A stretch of DNA of 14,202 bases from Cloacimonetes bacterium UBA6081 (GCA_002428685.1 DIXL01000022.1:1-14202), one strand, 5' to 3'; shown: positions 1 through 7,488, counted from the stretch's first letter. Numbers and translations are program-made. Notes: a model not told the origin generated them from the sequence alone.

Positions 1-147
1 TAACTCCCCTACCCCTATCAATACTATTTGTGACATACTAAGTTTGACACAACACTAGCATCTCTATTTTCACACAAACAAGCTTACGTAACTGTTTGGA
101 TTTTTAAGCAGTTCTGAACAAGCGATCGATAGCCCCTCAGAAAGAAC

Positions 148-176
148 TTGACAGAGATAAGCTGCCCCCAAATAAT
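148..176 (+). promoter_or_regulatory. Sigma70-like promoter for gene 1 (and probably gene 2)
   Basis: The sequence shows a perfect -35 hexamer TTGACA (148-153), a 17-base spacer, and AATAAT (171-176), one mismatch from the TATAAT consensus. Transcription would start near 182-184, giving a leader of about 28 bases. The rest of 1-211 contains no gene I can support. A second TTGACA at 44-49 lacks a well-spaced -10 partner. The assignment assumes that the housekeeping sigma factor of this organism recognises the usual bacterial consensus. Confidence 0.65.
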
Positions 177-211
177 GCAAACAGAGGAGATTTATAGGTA
201 AAGAAACAGCT

Positions 212-1543
212 ATGGTGACGCTCGAAATTAGACGTAAAACTTTGCTATTGTTAGCGTTAACACTCTTGTTATGCGGAGTGCAGTTGCATGCTGCCTGGCA
301 AATGGAGCTAGTTTATAGTGCGGTTATTTCCGGAGGGACCACGCTTAGCGACAACGCTGTTTTGGGTGAGCACGCCAATGCCTTGGAAGGTTATGATTAC
401 CTCGATATCGTTATGCTTGGAGCTCCTCCTATGAATCCGTCCTATGTCCGCAGTTATTTCCCGCATACGGATTGGGGTGCCTATTATTGTAATCTTAAAT
501 ACGACATCCGCTCCGCAAACATAGCTACCAAAACCTGGGTGCTGACCCTGAATAACAGCAATGTAACAAGTTCCAATTACTCCATAGCCTGGACAATTCC
601 AGCATCACTACCCAATTATTATCAGCCCAAGCTGATTATCAACAGCACTACCTATAATATGCGCAATCAGAGCAGCTATCAGTATTCATCACCCGTTAGT
701 TCCTGCCAAATCCGCCTGGATGTAAGCCCGGGAATGCCATATCTGCTATCTAATCCCCCTGCTCTCAGCTTTTCCAACAACCTGCCCCAAAGCCTTAATC
801 TGGCACAGTATTTTGGCGTAACCAGCGGGAGCCTTAGCTATAGCTTTGAGCCAAATGCACACCTTGTGCAAAGCCTGGTTACTATAAACGACACTTTGCG
901 CTGGCGGGTTTATCCTGTGCACGGATTCCTTGGTTCCACAACTGCAACCATTGTTGCCACAGGTTCTGGAGGTAGCATTAGTGCTAATATCCAGGTCTCG
1001 CGGGATGATAGCAACAGTTCGCCTCAGTATAACGATTCCCCGCCTCAGCTAACGATGCAGCAAAACAGTTCTGTCCTATTTTCCTGGGTCGATAAAATTA
1101 GCGATGCGGATTTGGATGATTGGGACGTAAGCCTCGATGGCGGAGTAAATTTCAGCGCGGAGATAAACACGGTTTTGCACCAAGCCACAATTACTGCCAA
1201 TCCTGGCTACAAAGGCTCTGATACCCTGTCCCTGGTTATTTCGGACAGTGTAAGTCCGGAGCTTGTGGTGCCTGTTCACATAAGTGTTTTACCTTCAATT
1301 CCTGCCGTCCCCCAAAATTTTACAATTTCACCCTCTGGTCACGGCTCTATCTGTCTTAGTTGGAATCCCGTAGAAACCGATTTATCAGGTTTGCCTTTAA
1401 CCGGAGTAACTTACCGGGTGTTGTGTTATTCTGATGCTGCTTGCAACGTTTTAAGCAACTCGTTTGCGGTAGATTTACCTCAAATCTGCCTTACTGCCAG
1501 CCAAAGCACCCAGTTTTATAAAGTAAAATCAATTAATGAATAG
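212..1543 (+). CDS. Secreted beta-sandwich protein with EGYD/DIR module and C-terminal fibronectin III-like domain, function unknown
   Basis: This 443-residue protein starts with a basic n-region (RRK, 7-9) and a leucine-rich core (10-20), with likely signal peptidase I cleavage near A27/A28. Residues about 47-170 form a module with EGYD (59-62), an APP stretch (71-73), YDIR (97-100) and WVL (109-111), a pattern I associate with exported proteins of this bacterial group. Residues about 175-265 and 275-360 look like cadherin/Ig-like beta-sandwiches; the second contains DKISDADLDDWDVSLDGG, resembling acidic calcium-binding loops. Residues about 364-443 resemble a fibronectin III domain, with four cysteines (381, 405, 411, 426). 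The protein stops there without a sorting domain, unlike gene 2. The ATG at 212 has only a weak AGG (196-198) at suitable range; the better GAGGAG (184-189) lies 22 bases upstream. No earlier in-frame ATG, GTG or TTG follows that site. No catalytic motif is visible. A structural or binding role is an inference. Confidence 0.9.
   Translation: MVTLEIRRKTLLLLALTLLLCGVQLHAAWQMELVYSAVISGGTTLSDNAVLGEHANALEGYDYLDIVMLGAPPMNPSYVRSYFPHTDWGAYYCNLKYDIRSANIATKTWVLTLNNSNVTSSNYSIAWTIPASLPNYYQPKLIINSTTYNMRNQSSYQYSSPVSSCQIRLDVSPGMPYLLSNPPALSFSNNLPQSLNLAQYFGVTSGSLSYSFEPNAHLVQSLVTINDTLRWRVYPVHGFLGSTTATIVATGSGGSISANIQVSRDDSNSSPQYNDSPPQLTMQQNSSVLFSWVDKISDADLDDWDVSLDGGVNFSAEINTVLHQATITANPGYKGSDTLSLVISDSVSPELVVPVHISVLPSIPAVPQNFTISPSGHGSICLSWNPVETDLSGLPLTGVTYRVLCYSDAACNVLSNSFAVDLPQICLTASQSTQFYKVKSINE
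350..721 (+). other. EGYD/DIR module in gene 1
   Basis: Residues 47-170 of gene 1 share ordered landmarks with residues 1676-1797 of gene 2: a short glycine-containing strand, EGYD, a proline-rich stretch, an aromatic/Thr-rich run ending in DIR, a W-x-L strand and a later NP/NS turn. The similarity is judged by eye and is at motif level only. Confidence 0.5.
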
Positions 1544-1546
1544 GAG
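1542..1546 (+). promoter_or_regulatory. Ribosome binding site of gene 2 overlapping the gene 1 stop codon
   Basis: AGGAG lies 8 bases before the ATG at 1555, and its first two bases are the last two of the TAG stop (1541-1543) of gene 1. This fixes the gene 2 start and suggests translational coupling within one transcript, because ribosomes terminating on gene 1 stand directly on this site. Confidence 0.8.
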
Positions 1547-1554
1547 TTAACATC

Positions 1555-4500
1555 ATGAGAACGAAGGTAATTACACTTATGATCCTGCTGATTGTCAGCA
1601 CCTGCCTTTTGGCATCTACGCCAAAGGCTGTGGCAGTTCCCAATGATAATCCCAAAGGTCAGCTTAATCCTGCCCCCTTTTCACCCTTAACGCAACTAAG
1701 GCAGCAGACCCTAATCAGTTCTACGCCGGTTTATGCGGAGAGTTTTGATACTCTCCCCACCAATTGGACGATCGGAACTGGCTGGTATATTGGCGAGGAT
1801 TACAACTATGGAGCGCATTCAGCTCCTTTTTGTGCCTTTTCAGAGCATCCTTATGCAGCTAATGCCGATTATCAATTGCAAAGCCCCATCATAGCCATAC
1901 CGGCTATAACTCAGCCCGGAGAAAAGGTGGAGCTGAGCTTTTGGAACTGGTGGGAATTGGAATTCGGTTATGATTATGCTTGGGTAGATGTCTATGAAAA
2001 TGGCGTGTTTGTATCCACTCTAAGCAGCCAAACGGGTGCATCTTCGGGATGGCAGCAGCAGAACTTTAATCTGAATGCCTTTGCCGGACAGAATATCCAA
2101 TTGATGTTTCGCTTAACTTCGGACTACGACTATAACTACGCCGGCTGGGGAGTGGATGATATCCAGATTCTGCTAAATTTGTATGAACAGGCACCCGAGC
2201 TGAATTTGCTAAGCCTGAATGTGCAGAACTTCCCCTTTGTCTATTCTACGCTTTCGGTAGCAATGGAAGGCCAGGATATGACCAATCTGGATGCAACAAA
2301 CTTTCAAGTTTACGAAAACGAGGTGCTGCAAACCAATTACTTCGAAGTGGTGCCTCCTTCCACTGGAACAGGTTCACGCCTTGTGGACATTGCCTTTTTG
2401 ATGGATAACAGTGGTTCTATGAGCTCTTCGATCAATGCCGTGTCAAACAATGTTACTAACTTTATCAATAATCTGGCTGGTTCCGGAGTGGATAGTGCTT
2501 TGGGTTTGTGCCGCTATGGATCAGGAGTCAACGGAGGAAATCCATTTCTGGAGGATTCTGGGATTTTAACCACTAACCTTACTTATTTCCGTGATAATGT
2601 GTGGGCTCGAAACGATATCTCAGGCGGCTATGAACCTGGCTATTATGCCATGACGCATTCCATAGCAGGTTTTAACTGGCGTCCCGGCAGCCAGAAGGTG
2701 ATGATTATTATCACCGATGAATATCCAGCTCAGGGTGGAGCTTCTCTGCAACAAGCTATTGATGCTTGTGTGAACAACGGTGCAATTCTTTTTGCCCTGA
2801 CTTATTCAAGCTTGTATAGTTATTTTACCCCTATCACCAGCGTAACAGGCGGTGATGTGTTTGATATTAACAGCAGTTTCGACGCAATCCTAACCGCTAT
2901 CTCAGAAATCATTGTCTCCAATTACATAATTTCCTATCGTTCCAGCAGTCCTACTTATGACGGGGTTCTGCGCAACCTGCGCTATGTTCTGAATTACCAA
3001 GGCGTAAGCGCAGAAACCACCGGTAGCTATTTTCCAGGTCAGGCCCCCCAAATTACCCGCACGCCTGATACCATCAGCATGGATACCATTGCCCAATTGG
3101 ACAATCAGGATATTGTGATTCAAGCTCTGATTACCGATAGCTACACTCCCTTCACCAATTCTGCCAAGCTGTATTACAAAACCCTGGCACAGCGTAATTT
3201 CAGCTTTATTAACATGACCAATTTGGGTAACGATTTGTGGCAGGGTATTATTCCGGCTGCGGTAGTTCAAACTCCTGGAATAGGCTATTATCTGTCTGCT
3301 ACAGACGGTCAATCTACTACAACCTTACCCTCAGTAGAACCGGCAGATAATCCTTTTACCATAGCTGTTTTGCCTAATGTGCCTCCGCAAATTGAGCATA
3401 CTCCGGCGGCACAGGTGCTATTTAACTCGCCTCTGGTTGTGAATGCCAATGTGATTGACAACACGCTTTATGTGAGTTCTGTGAATTTATACTACAGGCG
3501 TTATGGACAACTTACCTACACCTCTGCTCCCATGCAAAATGTTTCGGGGACGCTTTACACGGCCAGTGTTCCTGCCGATGTTGTAGGTAATTATGGCGTG
3601 GAATATTACATCAGGGCTATAGATAATTTTGGGTTGACCACCAGTTCCGGGTTCCCCGATAACCCACATTACACCCCAGCCTTGTTGGATGGAACCATTG
3701 TTCCGGGTGGCACCATTACAGATTACAATTGGGATAGTGATGATTCACCCTTCTACATATATGATAGCATTGTTGTCCCTCCCGGAAACACTCTGATCAT
3801 TGAGCCGGGTTCGCAGCTTATATTTTCACTGGATACGCAGCTTGATGTGTTTGGTGGTATCCTGGCCTCGGGAGTTGCTTTCACAGCAGCCGATCCGCAA
3901 TTGGGCTGGCGGGGAATTCATCTGGAATCTGCCACCAACCAGATTCAGCTTAATAACTGCCAAATTCAGCATGCCAACCGTGCCTTGACTCTGCAAAACA
4001 CGCATGGAAGCTTTAGCAACATCACCATCAGCAAGGAATTCCCCTTTACCGATGAAGTGGCTGTGTTGGCAAATGGTGCTTCCAGCCCCGTCTTTACCAA
4101 TATGTTTATTGATAACTATGCACGAGGGATAGTCTATAACAACGAAAACCTGCGCATCACCAGCAGCCCCACGCTTACCAATGTGCGTATTAGAAACACA
4201 AACAGCACTATTCGTCCCGAAAGCCGTGGCTTGGAAGTTATTGGAGCAGTGGGTCTTGCCATCAATGGTGCCAGAATAGAAAATTACGTGGATGGCATCT
4301 ATTGGGATGGTCAGGGAACCAGCGATTACCGCAGCATTCCTACCCTGAACAACATCCATATCAGCCATGACGGCATCAATGAACCTGGTGGCCGAACCGG
4401 TATTAATCTGGTGGATCTAAGTAGTGTCCTTGCCCAAAACGACAGCATTGGCGGATTCAATGTTGGTGTGCAAATAGATAATACCCTTGTAAACCGCACC

Positions 4501-7317
4501 ACTACCAATGCTACCCTTAGCGGAGTCCAAATCCGCAATACAAATAGCATCAGTGCTCCCACCAGCTATGGCTTAAAAATGAACGGAAATATCGCAGCCA
4601 CAATTACTAATCTTGAAACGGACGATTACCAAAGCGGCTTACACTTCCTGGCTGAAAACGGCGATATCCGCACCAACGCATCCGCCACATTAACCAATGT
4701 GCGTATCCGTAATACCAGTAGCACTTTGCGCAATGATACCTACGGCATCAAACTATTGGGTGGAATCTATGCCAACTTTAGTGATGTGGAGATTGCCGAA
4801 TACGATTTCGGGATGATTTACATCGGTGATGGCCAGCCTTTTGACCGCACCACCCCCACCCTTACCAACGTCCGTATCCGCAATACCAGCAGCACGTTAC
4901 GCAATGCAAGTAGTGGCCTTACTTTAATAGATCTGAGCAGTGTGATTGTAGATAACGACTCCATTGGCGGTTACCCCACAGGCCTGGAGATTCAGAATAA
5001 TACAGACAACCGCATCACCACTTCCGCCACGCTTACCAATGTGCGTATTCGCAACACCAGCAGCACTTTACGCACCGACACGTTCGGGGCAAAGCTGAGC
5101 GGAAACATTGCAGCCACCATTAGCAACCTGGAAATAGACGATTATAACAGCGGTTTTTTCTTTATGACAGATAGCACAGATGTCCGCACCACAGCATCAG
5201 CAACCCTCACCAATGTTCGCATCCGCAATACCAGCAGCACTTTGCGCACGGAAACAACCGCCGCCAGCCTGAAAGGCAACATTAACGCCAGTATCAACGG
5301 TTTGGACATCGAGGACTACAGCACCGGTATCTATTACGAAGGTGATGGCCAAGCCTTTGACCGCACTACCCCCACCCTTACCAATGTTCGCATCCGCAAT
5401 ACCAGCAGCACTTTGCGTGAACCAATACAAGGTATTGTGCTAAAAAATCTGGCAGCAGTGAATCTGCTGAAAAACATCATTTATCCAAATGTAACTGATC
5501 TGCGCGGCAACGCAGAAGGCAGTGGAATCATCCTGGATAACACCCATAATGCCGTTGTCCAACAGAACACAGTGTGGGGTATCACAAACGGCTTAAATGC
5601 CATTAATAGTAACAATGTCGACTTCTCTTCAAATGTTATCTGGACAAATGGTGCAGAGCTTGCCAACCCGATAATCAATACCGGTAGTGCTCTCACCGTA
5701 AGCAATAGTGACATTTCTTATGACAACGGTATTTTCCCCGGAGCAGGCAACTTGGACAAAAACCCTCTGTTTGCCAGCCCTAAAGCAGGTAACTTCTACC
5801 TGAAAATACGTTCTCCCTTAAAAGGTAGCGGAATCGGTGCTCTGCCCTTCGATTTTACTGCTTTGGCTGCCAACCGCACCTACAGCATGCACCGCGGCTG
5901 GAACCTGATGGGAGTGCCCTACACCACTTTGCCGCCACAAAACACCCCCGTAGCCATCTTTGCAGACGACATTAATCCCTTCTATGTGGCTCCCAATTAC
6001 ACCTCCATTGTGCAGCTGAACAGCAATGCCATGCCGGATTCTTTGGGGCATGTAACCTTTAACTACAGCGGCAGTTACAACATTCCGTCCGTGGTGCGTC
6101 CTGCGGTTGGTTATTGGGTGAATAATCCTTCCCCCCAGGATGTGCCGGTGTACGTTTGCGGCCTGATGGATGATGGCAGTTACAATCTGGAATTACCCGG
6201 TTCTCCCCTGCCCAATAATGGCTGGTATCTGGTGTCCAATCCTTACGATCGTCCCATCCGTTTCAGCGACAGCACTTTAGTGCCATCGGGTGCCATGCTA
6301 CCCTGGGGCTACATTTACCGCCGTGCCACCAATAGCTATGTGATGGTGGATGCTGATCCGGCCAACGATAACGACTTCAACACCACAGACATACCGCCCT
6401 GGTCGGCCTTCTTTGTGAAAGCCTATTCGCCAGCGGACCTGCTATTTATCAATTATCCCGCCGACGACAGGCACGCTCCGGCTCAGGACCTGGTTGCAAG
6501 CTCCAATTTCGGCTCGTCGCAAGTCCCCAAACCCGAATGGGAATTCACCCTGAATGCCGTAACAACCGGCCATGCAGATGCCGTAACCCTTGGTATCAGC
6601 AATGCTTCCAGCGAGGGCTATGATCCTATGGATGTGCCCGAACTGCCCTCAGCACCGGTGGTTTTGAACCGCGGACTGGACTTCTGCATTGCCAATAACG
6701 ACTGGGAAATCAACCCCGGCACCTACACCAGAGACATCCGAAACAAGGAGACCAATTCCTGGAGCTGGCCTCTGCTGCTGAATCTGGAAACCCTGCTGGA
6801 GAACGGACGCTTTGCAGAAAGTATTCGCATCAGCCCCGAATTTGCCGATAAACTGCCCGCCACGCATAGCTTTATGCTGCAAAACCCTGCCACAGGCCAA
6901 AGCATAGACCTGAAGACGCAATCCCTGTTGCTGTCGGTGAATATCGACACCTCCAATCCGGCAGGCGGCACAACTCCCTGGCTGATTCCCTTAAGCCTGG
7001 TTGTTAGCCCTGTGGATGGTGGCCAACCGCAAGACCAGCGCGGGATTATCAGCACGGCAAACTACCCCAATCCCTTCAATCCCGAAACCACCATCAGTTA
7101 TGCCTTGGGCTCTGATGCAGCCGTTAACCTGGAAATCTACAACGTAAAAGGCCAGTTGGTGAACCGTTTGCTCAACACCAATCAAACCAAAGGTTCTCAC
7201 AGCGTAGTGTGGAACGGAAAAGACAGCCAGGGACATAACGTGGCTTCCGGATTCTATTTCTACCGTTTGCAAGCCGGCGAAACCAGCCAAACCCGTAAGA
7301 TACTATTGATGAAGTAA
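1555..7317 (+). CDS. Giant surface protein: jelly-roll, vWA, Ig-like, repetitive beta-helix and FlgD-like C-terminal sorting domain
   Basis: This 1920-residue exported protein has a signal peptide with likely cleavage after AVA (25-27). Residues about 58-208 form a MAM/cleaved-adhesin-like jelly-roll (ESFDTLPTNW at 62-71; GWGVDDIQ at 197-204). Residues about 277-455 are a von Willebrand A domain with MIDAS motif DNSGS (D284, S286, S288) and IIITDE (384-389); the usual MIDAS threonine region reads SGGYEP. Two related Ig-like domains follow (about 497-605 and 610-705). A parallel beta-helix runs from about 710 to 1425, entered through a VPPGNTLIIEPGS cap and closed by NPLFASPKAGNFYL; it contains the eight-fold repeat annotated separately. 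The C-terminal part has a GWNLMGVP/GWYLVSNPY module (1448-1640), an EGYD/DIR module (about 1676-1797) and a FlgD-like sorting domain (1830-1920). The order suggests an exposed adhesin or binding protein anchored or released by a type IX-like system. No polysaccharide-lyase catalytic residues are recognisable, so I do not call it an enzyme. Confidence 0.93.
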   Translation: MRTKVITLMILLIVSTCLLASTPKAVAVPNDNPKGQLNPAPFSPLTQLRQQTLISSTPVYAESFDTLPTNWTIGTGWYIGEDYNYGAHSAPFCAFSEHPYAANADYQLQSPIIAIPAITQPGEKVELSFWNWWELEFGYDYAWVDVYENGVFVSTLSSQTGASSGWQQQNFNLNAFAGQNIQLMFRLTSDYDYNYAGWGVDDIQILLNLYEQAPELNLLSLNVQNFPFVYSTLSVAMEGQDMTNLDATNFQVYENEVLQTNYFEVVPPSTGTGSRLVDIAFLMDNSGSMSSSINAVSNNVTNFINNLAGSGVDSALGLCRYGSGVNGGNPFLEDSGILTTNLTYFRDNVWARNDISGGYEPGYYAMTHSIAGFNWRPGSQKVMIIITDEYPAQGGASLQQAIDACVNNGAILFALTYSSLYSYFTPITSVTGGDVFDINSSFDAILTAISEIIVSNYIISYRSSSPTYDGVLRNLRYVLNYQGVSAETTGSYFPGQAPQITRTPDTISMDTIAQLDNQDIVIQALITDSYTPFTNSAKLYYKTLAQRNFSFINMTNLGNDLWQGIIPAAVVQTPGIGYYLSATDGQSTTTLPSVEPADNPFTIAVLPNVPPQIEHTPAAQVLFNSPLVVNANVIDNTLYVSSVNLYYRRYGQLTYTSAPMQNVSGTLYTASVPADVVGNYGVEYYIRAIDNFGLTTSSGFPDNPHYTPALLDGTIVPGGTITDYNWDSDDSPFYIYDSIVVPPGNTLIIEPGSQLIFSLDTQLDVFGGILASGVAFTAADPQLGWRGIHLESATNQIQLNNCQIQHANRALTLQNTHGSFSNITISKEFPFTDEVAVLANGASSPVFTNMFIDNYARGIVYNNENLRITSSPTLTNVRIRNTNSTIRPESRGLEVIGAVGLAINGARIENYVDGIYWDGQGTSDYRSIPTLNNIHISHDGINEPGGRTGINLVDLSSVLAQNDSIGGFNVGVQIDNTLVNRTTTNATLSGVQIRNTNSISAPTSYGLKMNGNIAATITNLETDDYQSGLHFLAENGDIRTNASATLTNVRIRNTSSTLRNDTYGIKLLGGIYANFSDVEIAEYDFGMIYIGDGQPFDRTTPTLTNVRIRNTSSTLRNASSGLTLIDLSSVIVDNDSIGGYPTGLEIQNNTDNRITTSATLTNVRIRNTSSTLRTDTFGAKLSGNIAATISNLEIDDYNSGFFFMTDSTDVRTTASATLTNVRIRNTSSTLRTETTAASLKGNINASINGLDIEDYSTGIYYEGDGQAFDRTTPTLTNVRIRNTSSTLREPIQGIVLKNLAAVNLLKNIIYPNVTDLRGNAEGSGIILDNTHNAVVQQNTVWGITNGLNAINSNNVDFSSNVIWTNGAELANPIINTGSALTVSNSDISYDNGIFPGAGNLDKNPLFASPKAGNFYLKIRSPLKGSGIGALPFDFTALAANRTYSMHRGWNLMGVPYTTLPPQNTPVAIFADDINPFYVAPNYTSIVQLNSNAMPDSLGHVTFNYSGSYNIPSVVRPAVGYWVNNPSPQDVPVYVCGLMDDGSYNLELPGSPLPNNGWYLVSNPYDRPIRFSDSTLVPSGAMLPWGYIYRRATNSYVMVDADPANDNDFNTTDIPPWSAFFVKAYSPADLLFINYPADDRHAPAQDLVASSNFGSSQVPKPEWEFTLNAVTTGHADAVTLGISNASSEGYDPMDVPELPSAPVVLNRGLDFCIANNDWEINPGTYTRDIRNKETNSWSWPLLLNLETLLENGRFAESIRISPEFADKLPATHSFMLQNPATGQSIDLKTQSLLLSVNIDTSNPAGGTTPWLIPLSLVVSPVDGGQPQDQRGIISTANYPNPFNPETTISYALGSDAAVNLEIYNVKGQLVNRLLNTNQTKGSHSVVWNGKDSQGHNVASGFYFYRLQAGETSQTRKILLMK
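4171..5418 (+). repeat. Eight-copy 171-174 bp coding repeat with a 516-bp higher-order period
   Basis: The core TLTNVRIRNTSSTLR, or a variant, begins at 4171, 4342, 4513, 4687, 4858, 5029, 5203 and 5374. Spacings are 171, 171, 174, 171, 171, 174 and 171 bp. Every third unit is alike over its full length. One type contains DGQ followed by FDRTTP (copies ending at 4342, 4858, 5374), one contains DLSSV...NDSIGG (4513, 5029), and one contains GNIAAT..NLE.DDY.SG (4687, 5203). Any two equivalent cores are exactly 516 bp apart. The array lies within the beta-helix of gene 2, and all units stay in frame. The first unit matches the third type more loosely, and the segment after the eighth core starts like the second type before decaying. 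Confidence 0.93.
6580..6945 (+). other. EGYD/DIR module in gene 2
   Basis: Residues 1676-1797 contain ISNASSEGYDPMDVPELPSA, then YTRDIR (1724-1729) and WSWPLLLN (1736-1743). The module sits immediately before the sorting domain, whereas its gene 1 counterpart is at the N-terminus. It is probably a beta-sandwich. No function can be assigned. Confidence 0.55.
7042..7317 (+). other. FlgD-like / type IX (type A-like) C-terminal sorting domain of gene 2
   Basis: Residues 1830-1920 show the recognisable order NYPNPFNPETTISYAL, VNLEIYNVKGQLV, HSVVWNGKDSQG, ASGFYFYRLQAG and a terminal basic/hydrophobic tail RKILLMK. In FCB-group bacteria this family directs passage across the outer membrane and removal or anchoring of the tail. 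Whether this organism has a full type IX system cannot be seen here. Confidence 0.85.
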
Positions 7318-7335
7318 ATATAAGATAAGTGATGA

Positions 7336-7367
7336 TGTAACAAAGTAATAAAGTAACAAGGTAATTG
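7336..7367 (+). repeat. Four tandem 8-mers of the type NGTAAYAA
   Basis: The units are TGTAACAA, AGTAATAA, AGTAACAA and GGTAATTG, laid end to end just before the compact stem-loop. The last unit is the most diverged. They may be part of one compound intergenic element with the hairpins. Confidence 0.7.
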
Positions 7368-7392
7368 GAACGCTGGCTTCCACCGGCGTTCC
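7367..7392 (+). terminator. Stem-loop downstream of gene 2, possible transcription terminator
   Basis: GGAACGCTGG (7367-7376) pairs with CCGGCGTTCC (7383-7392) as ten base pairs, one of them T-G, around a six-base loop CTTCCA. It begins 50 bases after the gene 2 stop. There is no T-run on its 3' side (CTTGCCAC follows), so it is not a classical intrinsic terminator. It could instead stabilise a 3' end or belong to a dispersed repeat. Confidence 0.4.
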
Positions 7393-7409
7393 CTTGCCAC
7401 AAACTTACT

Positions 7410-7488
7410 TGCTCCAAATACGGAATTAATCCGGAATCAATGCGGATGAAGTCCGTAATCATTCCGCAATGATTTCGTATTTGAAGCA
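7410..7488. repeat. 79-nt imperfect inverted repeat with an internal 11-nt period
   Basis: The arms 7410-7446 and 7452-7488 are both 37 bases and align without gaps: 28 Watson-Crick pairs, three G-T pairs and six mismatches around the loop TGAAG. The ends are TGCT and AGCA, next to the perfect pair CAAATACG/CGTATTTG. The interior also divides into six 11-mers each starting with CG (7421, 7432, 7443, 7454, 7465, 7476). A smaller perfect hairpin, AATCATT-CCGC-AATGATT (7457-7474), lies in the right arm and competes with the long fold. Confidence 0.75.

Noticed and set aside
44..72. Second promoter using TTGACA at 44-49
   Set aside because: The nearest TATTTT or TCTATT boxes lie only 13-15 bases downstream, so the spacing is wrong, and a much better promoter is present at 148-176.
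1555..1620. Lipoprotein signal in gene 2 (Cys17), gene 1 (Cys21) or gene 3 (Cys25)
   Set aside because: The residues before each cysteine (ST-C, LL-C, GL-C) do not match a lipobox, which needs a small residue at -1, and good signal peptidase I sites follow.
3826..4368. Minus-strand open frame of 180 codons opposite the beta-helix of gene 2
   Set aside because: It is antisense to clear repeat-containing coding sequence and has no recognisable product.
4171..5418. Regularly spaced repeats resembling a CRISPR array
   Set aside because: The repeats are in frame within one open coding sequence, the copies diverge silently, the spacing is 171-174 bp, and the sequences between them are themselves repeated every 516 bp.
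3682..5830. Pectate lyase or other polysaccharide lyase activity for the beta-helix of gene 2
   Set aside because: The fold signature is present, but I see no catalytic motif of a lyase family. Such helices are common in non-enzymatic surface proteins.
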